The translations under genes and the position numbers were made by a program. 64,000 nt of DNA. Origin: Cocos nucifera (lineage: Eukaryota; Streptophyta; Magnoliopsida; Arecales; Arecaceae). The notes beneath the pieces were generated by a model. It did no database searches and was not told where the DNA came from. It saw only the letters and a list, made by a program, of their open reading frames with translations. Shown here piece by piece: positions 44,054-56,580 of the stretch. Each line of letters opens with the position of its first letter. Position 1 is the stretch's first letter. Where the stretch lies: contig QRFJ01005920.1 in NCBI GenBank assembly GCA_006176705.1, positions 141,503 to 205,502 of the forward strand, given 5' to 3'.

Positions 44054-45567
44054 TCCATCATTTAGAAAATATGCAGCCAAAAAATCATATAATAAATAAT
44101 AATTTTATTAGACGATAAGCACCAAGCCTTTGGACCTCCAATGATTATCTAACTAATGGATCCATTATCACCTACTTAATGGATAGCTATGATCTAGTTA
44201 TCATAATAACTATTTCATTTTAGGGACCTAATAATTTTAGAGGAATTTAATTTTTAAAGAAGAGGGAAGATCAGATGAATCAACTTATCATTATCCTCCC
44301 ACTGGCTTCACCAAGTCAGCTTAAGGAAGACCATTAGTAGGCTGGTCTAGGAGCACCTAAATCAGTAACACTGATTTACCTAATTGACATGGATCAGCTC
44401 GAATAGTCAGGTGATCTGATCAAAACATAATTTCACCAAGAGGTCAGACAAGTTTCGATCAATGGGAGGGTCTGCCAAAGTTTGCCTTAGACATCATTAG
44501 AAATATCAGGTAAGCGGGCTGCCAATTAAAGATCACTAGTCTAGTTTACCTTAGACACCAACTAGTTTAATTAGTATTAATTAGATCAACCAAACAATTC
44601 ATGCTAGACTGCATAGCCAAGAATCAAGTCTATCTTGGGTTTTGTTAAAGACATGGACTTGATCAACTATAATTATTGTAATTGATCTAGAGAATCCTTG
44701 ATCTAATATAAGACAACAATTGATTAGATTTAGTCAATTCTATAATAAAGTTCATACTTTAATCTAATCCTAAGTCTAACCCAATTAATGGATCTAATCT
44801 TTACTAATCCATTTAACCCAAGGTGTTATGATTTGTGTCTTAGAATCTTCAATTCACAATCCTAGATCCTAATCAAACAACTTCTTAATTCTTAATTAAG
44901 TTTTGGGCTGAGGGTTGGGATTTGGCTTTTCAAAAATAATTTTCATATTTATAAAATATTTTTATAATATGGTTCTACCAACCAAGTTGCATGTTGGATT
45001 CATAATCAATATGCAAGTAAGATAAGCATGAAACTACTTTAGATCTAATCTAAATAGGTTCATGTAATTGAAAATAGTTTCAATTCTAATCAATCATAAA
45101 TTATCTTAGATCAAATCTAACATATTTATGATAATTAAAATTATATTAAAATATTTTTAATTAAATCATAAAATTTTTTAGATCCAATCTAGAATTTTAT
45201 GATCAATGTTTTAGATCAACACGTACTAGGACAACCTCTCCACTGTAAGGGATAAATCTTATAGCAGGACAACCTTATAATCAGTCCGTGCAATCTAAAA
45301 CTTTTATTTTTTAATTTAAATTTTTTTTAAACCTAATAAATCATAAATAAGATCAGATCATATCAACAAATCTATGATAAGAATCAGATCTACACGAACT
45401 AGGATAATCTCTCTACCGTAAGGTGTAAACCTTACCACAGGACAACCTTATAATCAATTCATGTGATCAAGATTTTTAATTTTAAATTTAATAATCAGAT
45501 TATAAATTAGATCTAATCTAAGAAATAATCTAAATATGCATATATAATCATGTAATATTCAACCTTG
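44054..45567 (-). other. Copia B leader, part next to the 5' LTR (right of copia D)
   Basis: Non-coding continuation of the copia B leader. On the minus strand it carries the GGTGTCTAAGG.AAAC modules (44442-44565) and two copies of the hairpin-in-hairpin element (45219-45291 and 45392-45465). Confidence 0.8.
45219..45465 (-). ncRNA. Two tandem copies of the conserved leader hairpin (copia B)
   Basis: On the minus strand each copy starts with a GCAC- or CAC-type arm, contains AAGGTTGTCCTG, an inner stem around TAAG/CTTA, a second GGTTGTCCTAG (or equivalent), and closes with AGTACGTGT or AGTTCGTGT. The spacing between copies is about 175 bp. Structure is inferred from complementarity by eye. 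Confidence 0.6.
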
Positions 45568-45579
45568 GCTCTGATACTA
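45568..45579 (-). promoter_or_regulatory. Primer-binding site, tRNA-Met type (copia B)
   Basis: Minus strand TAGTATCAGAGC, one transition from canonical, two bases from the LTR. Confidence 0.88.
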
Positions 45580-45581
45580 AT

Positions 45582-48067
45582 TGAAGGAATCAGATCTAGA
45601 TTTTCAGGACTAGATCTTGAAACTTTTCCAAGATCAAGCAGCAAAAGATTAAAATAAATTAAAATTTATTTTATAAAAATAAAGAATACCTAAATCTAAG
45701 AATCTATTACATAATTAAGGCATGAGCTTAAATCAAAAATTAAAATATATAAAGAAAAAGAACATGTTGATCATATCAACATGCATCTACACTACATCTA
45801 ATGCAGGTATGTAATAACAGATCAGATCTATATTATTTGTGCAAGTTAGATATTCTAACTTATTGATCCGATTTGAGGATGATGCTTCGAGCTGCATACA
45901 TGTCTGATCTCTAAGGGATGTCCATACGAGCCCACGAACCTCGATCAAAAGTTTTATGCAGAAAATCAGCATAGTATGCTAGTACTGTGCTGATCCTTCT
46001 TCGATAGTCGATTCGATGCTTTCTTTTTCTAGATTTGGACTTCTCCAAAAAATAGAAGGAAGAGGAGAGGTTTCAAATATGAGATACTCTCAAAAAAATC
46101 TCAAGAAGAGGAGGATAAGAGAAGAACAAAGCAACCCTAGAAGAAGACCCTCTTCTTCTTCTTTGTTCTCTCACCCAGACACCCAGATTAGCATCTATGA
46201 AAACCCAACACCCAAGAGGTCTCTCACCTTGGTATTCACATGCCCAAAAGCACACTCCAAGGTCTGGAATATGTCCAAAAATTACAAAATTCATCCTATA
46301 TAATGAGTTATAGAGGAGTCCTTTTTGGATCAAATTCTAAACTAGGAAAGAACCAATATGGCAACTAGTTGGGGCGCCCAATACTTGGGTGCCCCTTCCT
46401 TTATTTTTGCCATGGACCACAAGAGAGAGGCACACAAAAATACTCATACAGCCATGAAAATTTTAGAGAAATTTCAGGGTTGTGGGCAGCACAATTAAGG
46501 AAGAAGTTTTGGTTACAACAAACTCTATCTAATAGAGTTTGATTTCAAAACAACTAACCTATTTGACTTGGTCCACAATAAGCTTGCCATATAAGAAAGA
46601 AAGAGAGCAAGTGGGTGTGCATGAAGGGCCTGAGAGAAGTGGATTCCATGAACAAATAAGAGGAATAAGGCATGGGTAGGGTGTGGGAGTCCAAGTGGTG
46701 CAAGCTAAGAAGTCCTAGTCTTACTAGAACTTCTATTTTGACTTGGTCAAATAAGCTATTTGAACTAAATAAAAATTTGAATTAATTCAACCCAATTAGA
46801 ATAGGTCTTAGTCTAATTAAGATCTTAATTAAATTAGATTAAATTATATTTAATTCAGATTTATTTCTAATTGAATTAGAATTGGGTTGATACTAGTCCT
46901 AATTGAACTAGGACTAGTTCTTCCTTGCAATTGGCTTATCCAATAAACCAATTAAACTTGATCCAATCAAGCTCAAACTAAATCTAATTAAATCATATTT
47001 AATTAAACTTAATCTTAATCTTCTGGCTTAATCAAATTAAGATAATTAATAATCAAATTATTAATCGATCCTCCTGTAATATTTGTACTTAGTTAAATAT
47101 CAATCATCGCTTAACCTTAGAATGATTCTCAATCATTGATCAACTATCCGATCGGATCATGAACTCTAATGTGTGTCACCCCATAGATCCAAACCTGAGC
47201 TGGTAGCATAGAAATAAATTCTTATATCAATCAAAGTGATCATCTAGCAATGATACCTAACGATCGAATGGATCGAATGTGTAGAACAACATTCTTAGAA
47301 TCTATGTGGATATAGTTTTTATATAATTCATCTCCATGACCAAAATGCTCATAGGATATCTCAGAGTTCAACTATCAACTCTGATCAAGCTATCCATATT
47401 GTATTTTAAAATACCAAATCTATCTCATGGATTATCCTGACCATGATTTTGCTATATTGAAATATAGTGATACATTCTTCTCCAACTCTTGGAGTGGTCA
47501 ATTCCATCTTGATCACACACCGACTTCACAAGTACTTAACTATACCTAGAAGTCTTTCATTATTGAATTAAAAATTTAGTTAGTCTGGTACTAAAGCATA
47601 GTGAGTTGCTTGCAAGTGACTAAGATGATCTTAGGTCTAAGGGACACTTATGCCTGTATCCCATCAAAGACATTCTCGATAGTAGAATACTCTGAAATTG
47701 ATCACGTCCAATGATAATATACTCCTATATCTCACCTGTATGCCATATTAGTGTCTTCACACTCCTGTTAAGAGGATAACCAACATATATGGCATACAAC
47801 GACCTATGCTCGATAGATGCTATCATCCTAAATAACAATCTATCATTTGGTCATGAATAGTTTTAAGGACTAATCGATAAATCTTCTTTTTATCGAACCT
47901 AAATAGTCCTAAAGACTTCATCATAATAATGAAATTTGTTATAAGATGAAAAACTTATGATGAAAAATATTAAAAATATATTTTATTAATTAATAAATTA
48001 ATTATAATTACAATATAGCTTAACCATCAATAGACTGATAATTGATTTTGGAACACATTTTTCAACA
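45582..48067 (-). repeat. Copia B 5' LTR
   Basis: 2486 bp, aligning with 26246-28743. Minus-strand TATA at plus 46296-46303; hairpin near 46709-46733. Confidence 0.93.
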
Positions 48068-48637
48068 TGTGAAGCAAGAAAAAGAATCAACCAATTGGAG
48101 AGAAGCTCAGCCTGAGGTCAAAATCAAGCAGACTACAATTGAGATTGGTCAAAGAAATTCTTTGACCTTCAAAAATAGCTGCTTGATGCTAAAAAGGCAT
48201 ATGAGACCTACCAAATTGGGTGGTGTGGGCAGATTAAAGATTATAAAAGGAAGCTCAAGATAGCAAATGCCGAGGTGATGCAATTTCAAAAGTAGTTGGC
48301 GGACAAGATCCAAGTCGGTCCAAGAGGACATCCAAAGGAAGTTGCCTCTCTAAAGAGAATCCTTGGAGATCTTTCGAAGAATTATGAAAAGTGTAAGGCC
48401 GAACTCCCTTAACTCAAGATCCAGACAACCTATCACAAGAATGCAATGAAAAATGCTGAGGCCGAATCCATAGTCCTGAGAAAGAGGCTAAGAAAAGTTG
48501 AAGACGATCTTTGGAGATCTTAAAAATTGCTTGGGAAGAGCTTGACGGTGAGATGAGACTTTGAAGAGAAGATAGAAGATCTAAAGCACTCCCTCATGTT
48601 GGTTAGGGTCGGTAGTCCAAAGTTTGACTCTGAGTAG
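48068..48637 (+). pseudogene. Coiled-coil gene, 3' part (continuation of the gene at 23.7-26.2 kb)
   Basis: Directly right of copia B the frame continues EARKRINQLERSSA and a long charged helix-like sequence (DKIQVGPRGHPKEV..., LSKNYEKCKAEL, KNAMKNAEAESIVLRKRLR, VEDDLWRS), ending LVRVGSPKFDSE and TAG at 48635-48637. In-frame stops are present. The 3' flank has TTTGTAATCAGGTCC and ATGAAATAATA, a possible polyadenylation region near 48660-48725. Confidence 0.65.
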
Positions 48638-48949
48638 AACTTTATTATTTTGCTTGTTTATTTTTGTAATCAGGTCCTAAGGACCTTCGTATGTAATGAA
48701 CTTTATTTTTATGAAATAATATTTTTTTCATCTTCACTATCTTGTCTAATTGAATATTTATTGGTGCTATCATTGAAGGTAGTTATTTCACAATGGTGTC
48801 CTCTGTTTGTCACATTATAGGTCTATCCCCCTTGCTTGTGAACAGAGGCCTTTGAATTTGGTTTGGAAGTTATCTTTCTCCCAATTTAGAAACTAGGATC
48901 TTCATATTCCTTATGAGGGTCTTTATTCACGTCAAGATGAGGTTCTCCT
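48638..48949. other. Remainder of the host (Tat-type?) element left of copia C
   Basis: No coding signal that I recognise on either strand. The first 90 bp look like a 3' untranslated region. If the Tat reading is right, the C-terminal end of pol should follow on the minus strand, interrupted here by copia C. Confidence 0.4.
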
Positions 48950-51812
48950 TGTTGGAAAATATGTCCTAAAGTCAATCATCTAAGTGGTAGATGATTGAAA
49001 TTAATATATAAATTATCTAATAATAATAATTATTTAGGTTGATTCATCATAAAAGTTCTATCTTTCTTAAATGAACTCTTAAACTTATGATGAAGTTCTT
49101 AGAATCATAATCAATCAATAAAAAAGGATTTATCGGATAGTTCTTAAACTGTTCACTATCAAATGATAAGTTATTAATAAGGATGATAACTTATCGAGTG
49201 TATGTCATTGTATGGCATATTCATTGGTTGTCCTCGTAACCAAGTGGTATGGAGACACTGGTATGGCATCCAGATAAGATGTAGGAGTATATCTACACTG
49301 AACGTGATCAATGTAGCACTCTACTATCAAGAGTAGCTAGTTAAGGCCAATTAATATAAGTGCCCTTCCAACCTAAGATCACCATGGTGACTTGCAAGCA
49401 ACTCACTGTACTTTGGTGTTGGAGTGCCTGTATTTCTAATATAGGTTCAGAAGATTTTTGGATATAGTCAAGTACTTGTGAAGTTGATGTGTGAGTCAAA
49501 ATAGGATTGACCACTCCTGATTAACTTCAGGAAGAGAATGACTCACTGTGTTTCAATTTAGCAAAACCTAGGCCTAGATAATTCTCATGAGATGTCATAG
49601 AATTTGCAAAATTTTGAGACACAATAGAGGTGACTTATATGAATGTTTGACAGCATACTCAAAGTCGTCTTGAGCATTGTTCATCATAGGGATGAATTAT
49701 ACAGTAACCATGGGCCAAGGTTCTAAGAATGTTGCTTTGCATACATTCGACCTATTCGGACGTCGGAAATCATTGCTAGATGGTAACTTCGATTAGTATA
49801 AAAATTAATTCCTATACTACCGACTTAGGTTTGAACCTATGGGGTCACATACATTAGAGCTTGTAACTTGATTAGATAGTTAATCAATGATTGAGAATCA
49901 TTTTGAGTTCAAACATTCAATGCGATTGATATTTGACCTAATGCAAGTGTTGCAGGAGGATCGATTAGCAATGGGATTGCTAATTGACTTAATTTGATTG
50001 AGCAATCAGGCTGAGATCAAATTTAATTAAATTAAATTTAATTAGAATTAGTTTAGACTTAATTAAATTAAGTCTAGTTGGTTTATTGGATAAGCCAATT
50101 GCAAGAAAGAATAATTTTTTGTTTGATTAGGACTTGGGTGCACCTAATTAATTTAGGATTTAAATTAAATTTAAATCTTGATTTAATCTAATTTAATTAG
50201 GCTACTAGTTGGACTAGAATCATCCTAAATTAGGTTATATTTAATCTATTTTAAATAAAATTTAAATTAGGTTCAAAACTATTTTGACCTAGTCAAACAA
50301 AAGGAGTCCTAGTTAGACTGGGACTCTCTTTTTCTCCTATTTCTAAAAGCCCATGCCCACACCTTTTATTTCTAATGTTTTATGTAAATTCCCATGCCTA
50401 AGAAAGAGTCTCCATGCCCCACTTCTCATTGGTTTAGGAATTTGTTTTGACTTGGTCAAAACTAGAAAGTGGTTTGGATTAGTTTCCTATTTGACCAAAA
50501 CTTTCTTCCCTCCTTTTGAATTTTTTCCCATGCCACCCAACCTTTTCTCTTGCCCTTCTCCCAAGGTTTTTGTGCATTGGTTTTTTGGTTCTCATGCCTA
50601 AAATCAAGGAAGGGGCGTCCAAGAGTTGGACGCCCCATAAGGAAGTCCATAAAAGACTAGGTTTGACCTAGTCATCCATATATTATTGGGGCGCCTTCTA
50701 TGAGATGGTTTGAGGATGTGATAAATTCCAAAAAATTCATTAAAAATCTGAAGGAAAAGGATGAGAAAGGCATGGTGGTTTTGGGATGCCAAGACTCTTG
50801 GAGGAGGACCTTTCTTTTGGACATAAAATGAATGATGTCTTGATGAAGACAAGGTAAGAGAAGATTGTCTTCTCTTGTATTTTTCTTTTATGTTTCTCTC
50901 TTCTTATTTTATATATGATTTTTCTATGATAAAAATTAGAGAGAGAAAATTTGAGATGGCATGGGGATCCGTGCTTCAAGGTGTTAGGAGCATAGTGATC
51001 ATCTTTGGACATGATCTGATCATGTCCTGATGAGAAAAGAAGAAGAGAAGAAAGGTCTTCTCTTAGGGTTTCTTTGAGAATCCTTCTTCTCCTTATTTTT
51101 ATAAAAATTTTTGAAAAAATTAGAGATGTTAGATCTATAAACATAAGAAAAATCTAGAGGAGAAGATCTCCTCTTATCCTGGCATAGAAATATTTTTAGG
51201 ACATCAATCGTTGATATCCTAAAAGAGAAGATTTGTCTTCTCTTAGGATTTATTTTTTCTTATTTTATTTTTTGATTTATGAAAGATCCAAGGGTTGGAT
51301 TTCTTTCTTATTCCTCTTCATATTCTTCATCTCTTGGAGTATCCAAGAGATCCAAAGAATATATATTTGATTGACCATCAAGAGGGATCCGCGAGAAGCT
51401 AGCACTTCAAGCGAATCTTCGTTCGACGAACCTCCGATCTGTGTTGCAGGTTCATGTAAATCACCTATAGAGGTTAGACGCATGTGTGGCTCTAAAAGCA
51501 ATAATAAAAATCAACCATGGAGTTCTTGACCTGCACCAAGATAAGAGATTTGATCTCTTGGTAACCTAGATATGATCTAGGGTTAGATCTAGAATTATTC
51601 TAGATCTAGGTATTGATATGATCAATACCACTTATGATTAATTTATTTTTAGATTTATATTTGCATCATGACATGTTATAGATCCTTGATGTAGAATTTT
51701 GTAATCTGATTACGTGCATATTGTAGATTAAACTATTTAATCTTTGTCTTCCGCTATTTTAATTTTGAAAAGTTTTGAAATCTATGCATGAAACCCTATA
51801 TGTTTTTCATCA
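48950..51812 (+). repeat. Copia C 5' LTR
   Basis: 2863 bp, TGTTGGAAAATATGTCC...TTTTTCATCA, directly followed by a tRNA-Met primer site. The first 250 bp resemble the LTRs of copia B and D (TTGGTTGTCCTCGTAACCAAG near 49224 is shared with 41725). A hairpin-like GGAGTCCTAGTTAGACTGGG lies at 50303. The partner LTR is outside the window. Short open frames inside (for example 50353-50601) are not coding. Confidence 0.9.
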
Positions 51813-51813
51813 G

Positions 51814-51825
51814 TGGTATCGGAGC
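51814..51825 (+). promoter_or_regulatory. Primer-binding site, tRNA-Met type (copia C)
   Basis: TGGTATCGGAGC, one transition from canonical. Confidence 0.88.
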
Positions 51826-51896
51826 ATCTAGGTTCTTTTATAATATGTTCATGTATGCTTAAGAATAAATCTAAAAATTAAAATTAATTAAAGATT

Positions 51897-52180
51897 GCAC
51901 ATACTGCCATAAGGTTATCCTATTGTAAGGTTAATCCCTTACAATGAAAAAATTATCCTAGTATGTGCTGATCTGAATCTGAATCATAAATGATTTAGAT
52001 TAGATCTAAAAAAATTTATGATTTAATTTTTTAATTTAAATCTAAAATTAAATAGATATTAGATTTATTTTAGATTATTTAGATTAGATCTAAATAATAT
52101 CATGATTGCACATATTGCCATAAGGTTGTCCTGCTTGTAAGGTTTACCCCTTATAGTAAAATGGTTGTCCTAGTATGTGC
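51897..52180 (+). ncRNA. Two tandem copies of the conserved leader hairpin (copia C)
   Basis: Copy 1 (51897-51968): perfect 9-bp outer stem GCACATACT/AGTATGTGC and perfect 8-bp inner stem TTGTAAGG (51923-51930)/CCTTACAA (51937-51944). Copy 2 (52108-52180): GCACATATT/AGTATGTGC with one G-U and inner TGTAAGG/CCTTATA with one G-U. Both carry the repeated phrase GGTTRTCCT or ATTATCCT on each side of the inner hairpin. Confidence 0.7.
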
Positions 52181-52425
52181 TGATCCGAGAAACCCAAATC
52201 ATAAATATATTAGATGAGATCTAAAATAATTTATGATTTATTTTTAAATTTTAAATCTAATATTAAATGATTTATGATCTGATTTTGATCATTTAGATGA
52301 GATCCATATGATATGTTTCATGTTTTGATCTAGATCTTCATGTTGCATATGTTGATATATAGCTTCATTTTTGAATCTAGTTTGCATATGTATGACATAT
52401 AAGTTTTGTAAAGTTTAAATTGTGA

Positions 52426-52430
52426 ACTTA
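52426..52430. repeat. Probable target-site duplication of gypsy E, left copy (ACTTA)
   Basis: Identical ACTTA at 63301-63305. Three bases (TAA) separate the left copy from the TG that I take as the LTR edge. Confidence 0.6.
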
Positions 52431-52433
52431 TAA

Positions 52434-54282
52434 TGTATCTTAAATTAATCGCAAGTGCACGGTGTATAAAGTAGTACGTTCGGCGAGTATGGATCGATCC
52501 CATAAGGAATTGTGTTTGAATTGTGTTCAAACCTTTACACAGACGAGCTTTAACAAAGAATTTAGAGGTTTGTTTAATTACTTACTACTAAATAGTAAAT
52601 TAATTATGGAGAATAATAATTTAAAGATCTAGAACTTTTGAATCCACTAGACCAATGACTTAAAGAGTATTTCTAAGATTTCTCTTATAATATTCCTTGA
52701 TCAAGGTGTAATGCATGGACAAGCATTCATCCTAATTAAAGAACTCTCCTTTCAAGTGCTTCTCTTGTGTTACCCAAGTATGGACTATGAAGAGACTCTG
52801 ACCCAACAATAATCCATCAAAGTTTTTCACAAGGAAGAAGAAAAAGAATTTAAAAAGATTTAGGCCTTCTACCTATTATCCTTCTTGCACCGAATCAAGT
52901 ATGAACTATAAAGGGATTGAAAATCAATGATAGTCCATCAAGTCTCTTGGCAAGAAGTTTGAAGGAAGAAGAACTAAAAAGATAAAGCCAAGAAGAAATC
53001 CTAAAAATTACTTCTAATCATGGTTTAGCTTCATCGTAAATTCCAGAGGATTGCTTAGCTAGACATAATTTAAATTAAAACTTAAAAATTATTTAAAATT
53101 AAATTCTATACTACTTGCTGGAATTTAAATTACAAAAAATAAAAGAGATGTAGAAATTAAATAAGCAGAATAAGAAAATTAAACTATCCTATATGCTGAA
53201 TTTAAACTGCATAAATTAAATTACATAAGTAATAATTAAAAAAAATTAAAATAAAATTTTATTATTAAAAAAATTTAATATAAAACTAATTTCTAAGCCA
53301 AAATAGGGCTTGGAGCTGAAATAAAAAGAACAAACTCTCTTCTGATCGATCTTTTCCTGGCTAGCACTCCTTTTCATATGTTTGAAGGATGGAAAAAAAA
53401 TGAAAAATAGGTGGATAAAAATTTTATGGATAGGTATTTCCGTCTTTCACACGGGCTCTATAAGAGTTATGGTGTGGAGAGATAGATCCAAGATAGAGGT
53501 ATTATACTTTATTTATAGATGTGAGGAGAAAGGAGGATTTTATATTTTTTAGATATGAGATTAATTAAAAAAATAAGAGTTAAAAAATGGATGGATGAGA
53601 TGGAAAAGCAAAAAATAAAAATAAAAAATTAAGATAAGAAAAAAAAATGAAAGATAAGATAAAAAAAAATTACTATTCAAGCTAAATTTTTTCTCTCTTA
53701 TTATTTTTTCCCTTTCTTAAATTCTGAACATCCGTGATGATTCTGCATCCGGCGTTCGTGCGAAGAAATGCGGCTCCACATCCGTGTCTGCTCACCAGCC
53801 CGAACTCATGCGCCCAACTGCCTTTATTTCACATATGCACCAGTATGCCAGCCCGTCCAGCATGGTGACAAAAGCCCAAAAGTCCCACTACTCTTCAATA
53901 AATGCACCAGCCAGCCAGCCAACAAAAGACCTGCTCCCAACCACGCCCACAGCTTTTCCGCATTAAATGCTTTGGCCCATCATTAATTACTAAAGCCAAC
54001 ACCTACTTCTTCCAAAACAATCCTTTCTTTATATCATTGCCCTATACATCCTCCTCCTCTTCTCTGTGTTCGTATCCATGTATCTTTACTTATCACGGAA
54101 ACAAGCCTCAATTTGAACTTAAATTTTATCTACATATGTTAGAAGACTATTTCTAATTAATTTATAATTAAAATTTTAAAATTAATTATTTTTATAAAAA
54201 TCATAAAAATATCAAATATAAATAAAAAAATAAAATAATATAAATTTTAATATTTTTTATATTATAATTAATATATTTATCA
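52434..54282 (-). repeat. Gypsy E 3' LTR
   Basis: Minus strand TGATAAATATATTAATT...; aligns with 61438-63300. A minus-strand TATA (TATAAATA; plus 53510-53517) is conserved at 62513-62520. A GC-richer block at 53735-53980 is upstream of it. Confidence 0.93.
53510..53517 (-). promoter_or_regulatory. TATA box in gypsy E LTR
   Basis: Minus-strand CTATAAATAAAG, conserved in both LTRs, a likely U3 core promoter. Confidence 0.6.
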
Positions 54283-54294
54283 CATCTTCCAATT
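54283..54294 (-). promoter_or_regulatory. Polypurine tract of gypsy E
   Basis: Minus strand AATTGGAAGATG directly before the 3' LTR; compare AAGTTGGAAGGATG in gypsy A. Confidence 0.75.
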
Positions 54295-55365
54295 TGAACT
54301 TTATTCGTTCTCGAGTAAAAAAAATAATATTGATATACCATACTGACTTTCTTCAACATGAGTGATCATCTAATAATTTTAAAAATAAATGATATCCATC
54401 TAAAAAATTTATCAAAACATGTCTTTGGGATATTAAGGCAATCCGATAGAATGGTTGAGTAAAGAATATAAAATTTACAAAAGATTTTCTTGACTCACTC
54501 CTATCTTTATCCTTGGATCGTCTAACTCTAAGATGAGCTAGTGGTTTTGCATCTGCACATTCATTCCTTTATTTTTTTTAGATAAAATACAGTCTATGCA
54601 ATGTCTTAACCACTTAAGCTTTCTATTTAACTATTATAACGAGTGTTAGGCCAATGACTCCCAAACTAGTTGGCTTTAGGATATTAGGTGTAAAACATCC
54701 CCTCGGACTTACTGACTCGAGTCAAATAGGCTATGGACTAAAACTTGGCTTTTTTTCTTCTTAACATTGCTAGAAATGCTCAAAAATAAATTTTTATTCT
54801 AGACTCAATCCTTCTATTGAATTTTATCAATATGCAGTCCCTCAATACTTCCATAATTTATCTAAAGTGTGCATCAGATGCTACTAAAATATCTAATGTT
54901 ACTCAAGTTCCATGCATAGTCAGATATATGAATATCAATAAATTTATGAGTGCAAAGATTCAAAGTAAAGTTCAAAGTTTATTTATCCTTCACCTCCCCA
55001 ACTTATTCTATAGTGACTTCAATGAGATAAGAAAATAACAATCCAATAGGTAAAAAAGGAGAAAAACATCTGATTTGATGTGTCCTTGGTTCAGCAGGTA
55101 TCTTCATATGTTCTTTTTGATTCTTCCCTCTAACTTATTCGACATTGACTGAAGTAAAATCTAAATAAACTTTAAAAAAAAATTAAAATGCAAGGATCTG
55201 GATTGCCTCCCAGGAGCGCTAAGTTTAAAGTCTTCAGCTAGACTAACTCAGAAAATAGATCAACCGGGATATGTTGGTTCATAGAGAACCATGGCTTCCT
55301 AAATAACTTCAGTGGATAATTCCAATAATGGTTATAATCGTTGACCATTTACTTTAAACACAGCA
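54295..55365 (-). other. Gypsy E region between pol and 3' LTR
   Basis: The right end holds the last pol codons in broken frame (FKVNGQRL near 55340) and the CTTAGCGCTCCTGGGAGGCA motif (about 55210-55230). The rest shows no readable gene; an env-like frame, sometimes found in Athila elements, is not evident. Confidence 0.7.
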
Positions 55366-56577
55366 CTATTGCTTGGGTTTTTTTTCAATTTCTATAGCTC
55401 CATGTGAGAAAACTTCTTTAACTAAGAATGGTCCTATCCATCTAAATCTCAGCTTTCTCGGGAAGAGGTGTAATCTAGAATTATATAAAAGAACTTTCTG
55501 TCCAGGACTAAAAGATTTTCTAAGAATTGCTTGATCATGGAAACACTTTTGTTCGTTCCTTGTAAACCCTGACATTTTCGTTAGCTTCATTTCTAAGTTC
55601 TTCTAATTCATTAATCTGAAGCTTTCTATGGTTTCCAGATGCATCCAAGTCCATATTTAATTTCTTGATGGCCCACATGGCTTTGTGTTCTAACTCAATA
55701 GGCAAGTGACAAGGTTTTCCAAATACAATCCTATAAGAAGAAATTTCTAGGTTGGTTTTAAAGGCCGTGCAGTATGCCCAGAGTGCATCTACAAGTTTTA
55801 AGGACCAATCCTTTCTATTAGCATTAATAGTTTTCTCTAGGATTTGTTTGATTTGTTTATTAGACACTTTTACTTGCCCACTAGTTTGAGGATGATACGA
55901 TATGGCCAACTTACGGATAACATTATATTTTTTTATTAAAGTAGCAAAGGATCGGTTGTAAAAATGTGTCCCCCGATCACTAATGATTGCTCTAGGAGTA
56001 CTAAAATGAGAGAGAATATTTTTTTTGAGGAATTTAATGATCACTTTGCTATCTGTTGATCTACAAGGAATAGCTTCTACTCACTTAGAGATATAATCGA
56101 CAGTTACTAAAATATATTCATTTCCAAAGGAGTTTGAAAATGGTCCCATAAAATCAATCCCTTATATATCAAAAATTTCAACCACCAAAATTGGATTAAG
56201 TAGCATCATGTTTCTCTTGATGATTCGACCCATTTGTTGGCATTGAGCACTTCTACAGTACTCATGTGCATCTCTAAATAAATTTGGCTAATAAAATCCA
56301 CATTGGAGGACTTTTGCGGCAGTCTTTTTGATGCGAAGTGACCACTATATGCTTGATCATAATAAAAAGATAAAATACTTCTAACCTCATTATCCAGAAT
56401 ATACCTCCTAATGATCTGATCAAGATATTGTTTGAAAAGATATGGGTTATCCCAAATGTAACACTTCACTTGAGCAAGAAATTTGTGCTTATCCTGAGTG
56501 ATCCAATGGGAAGAAACTTTACCAATGGCTAGATAGTTAATAATATCAGCATACCATGGTTCAATAGACACCGACAT
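55366..56577 (-). pseudogene. Gypsy E integrase, decayed
   Basis: 56577-56206 contains PWYADIINYLAIGKV and the zinc-binding region DQIIRRYILDNEVRSILSFY (HHCC residues partly lost: the HxxxC-type pattern is weak). The catalytic core follows after a broken stretch: STPRAIISDRGTHFYNRSF (second Asp) and HPQTSGQVKVSNKQIKQILE (Glu as in GQVEVSNR) in 56044-55535, continuing to CHLPIELEHKAMWAIKKLN. 55590-55366 has the C-terminal SPGQKVLLYNSRLHLFPRKL and RWIGPFLVKEV (GPF/Y-type module). The first catalytic Asp block is in the degraded part near 56150. Confidence 0.92.
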
Positions 56578-56580
56578 GAG

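Larger units (their letters stand above)
26246..48067 (-). mobile_element. Copia B: Ty1/copia LTR retrotransposon, minus strand, containing nested copia D
   Basis: LTRs are 26246-28743 (3' LTR) and 45582-48067 (5' LTR), 2498 and 2486 bp. On the minus strand they start TGTTGAAAAATATG and end with TTCA. A tRNA-Met primer site lies at 45568-45579. Internal parts are 28744-33124 and 44054-45581, separated by copia D. Coding order on the minus strand is gag, protease, integrase, RT, RNase H. LTR and protein similarity place it in the same family as copia D. Confidence 0.93.

Noticed and set aside
50353..51144. Several open frames on both strands
   Set aside because: They lie inside the copia C LTR, overlap each other and show no family resemblance.
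53768..54156. Plus-strand frames starting MRLHIRVCSPARTHAP, repeated at 62777
   Set aside because: Repetition only reflects the two LTRs of gypsy E; the strand is opposite to its transcription.
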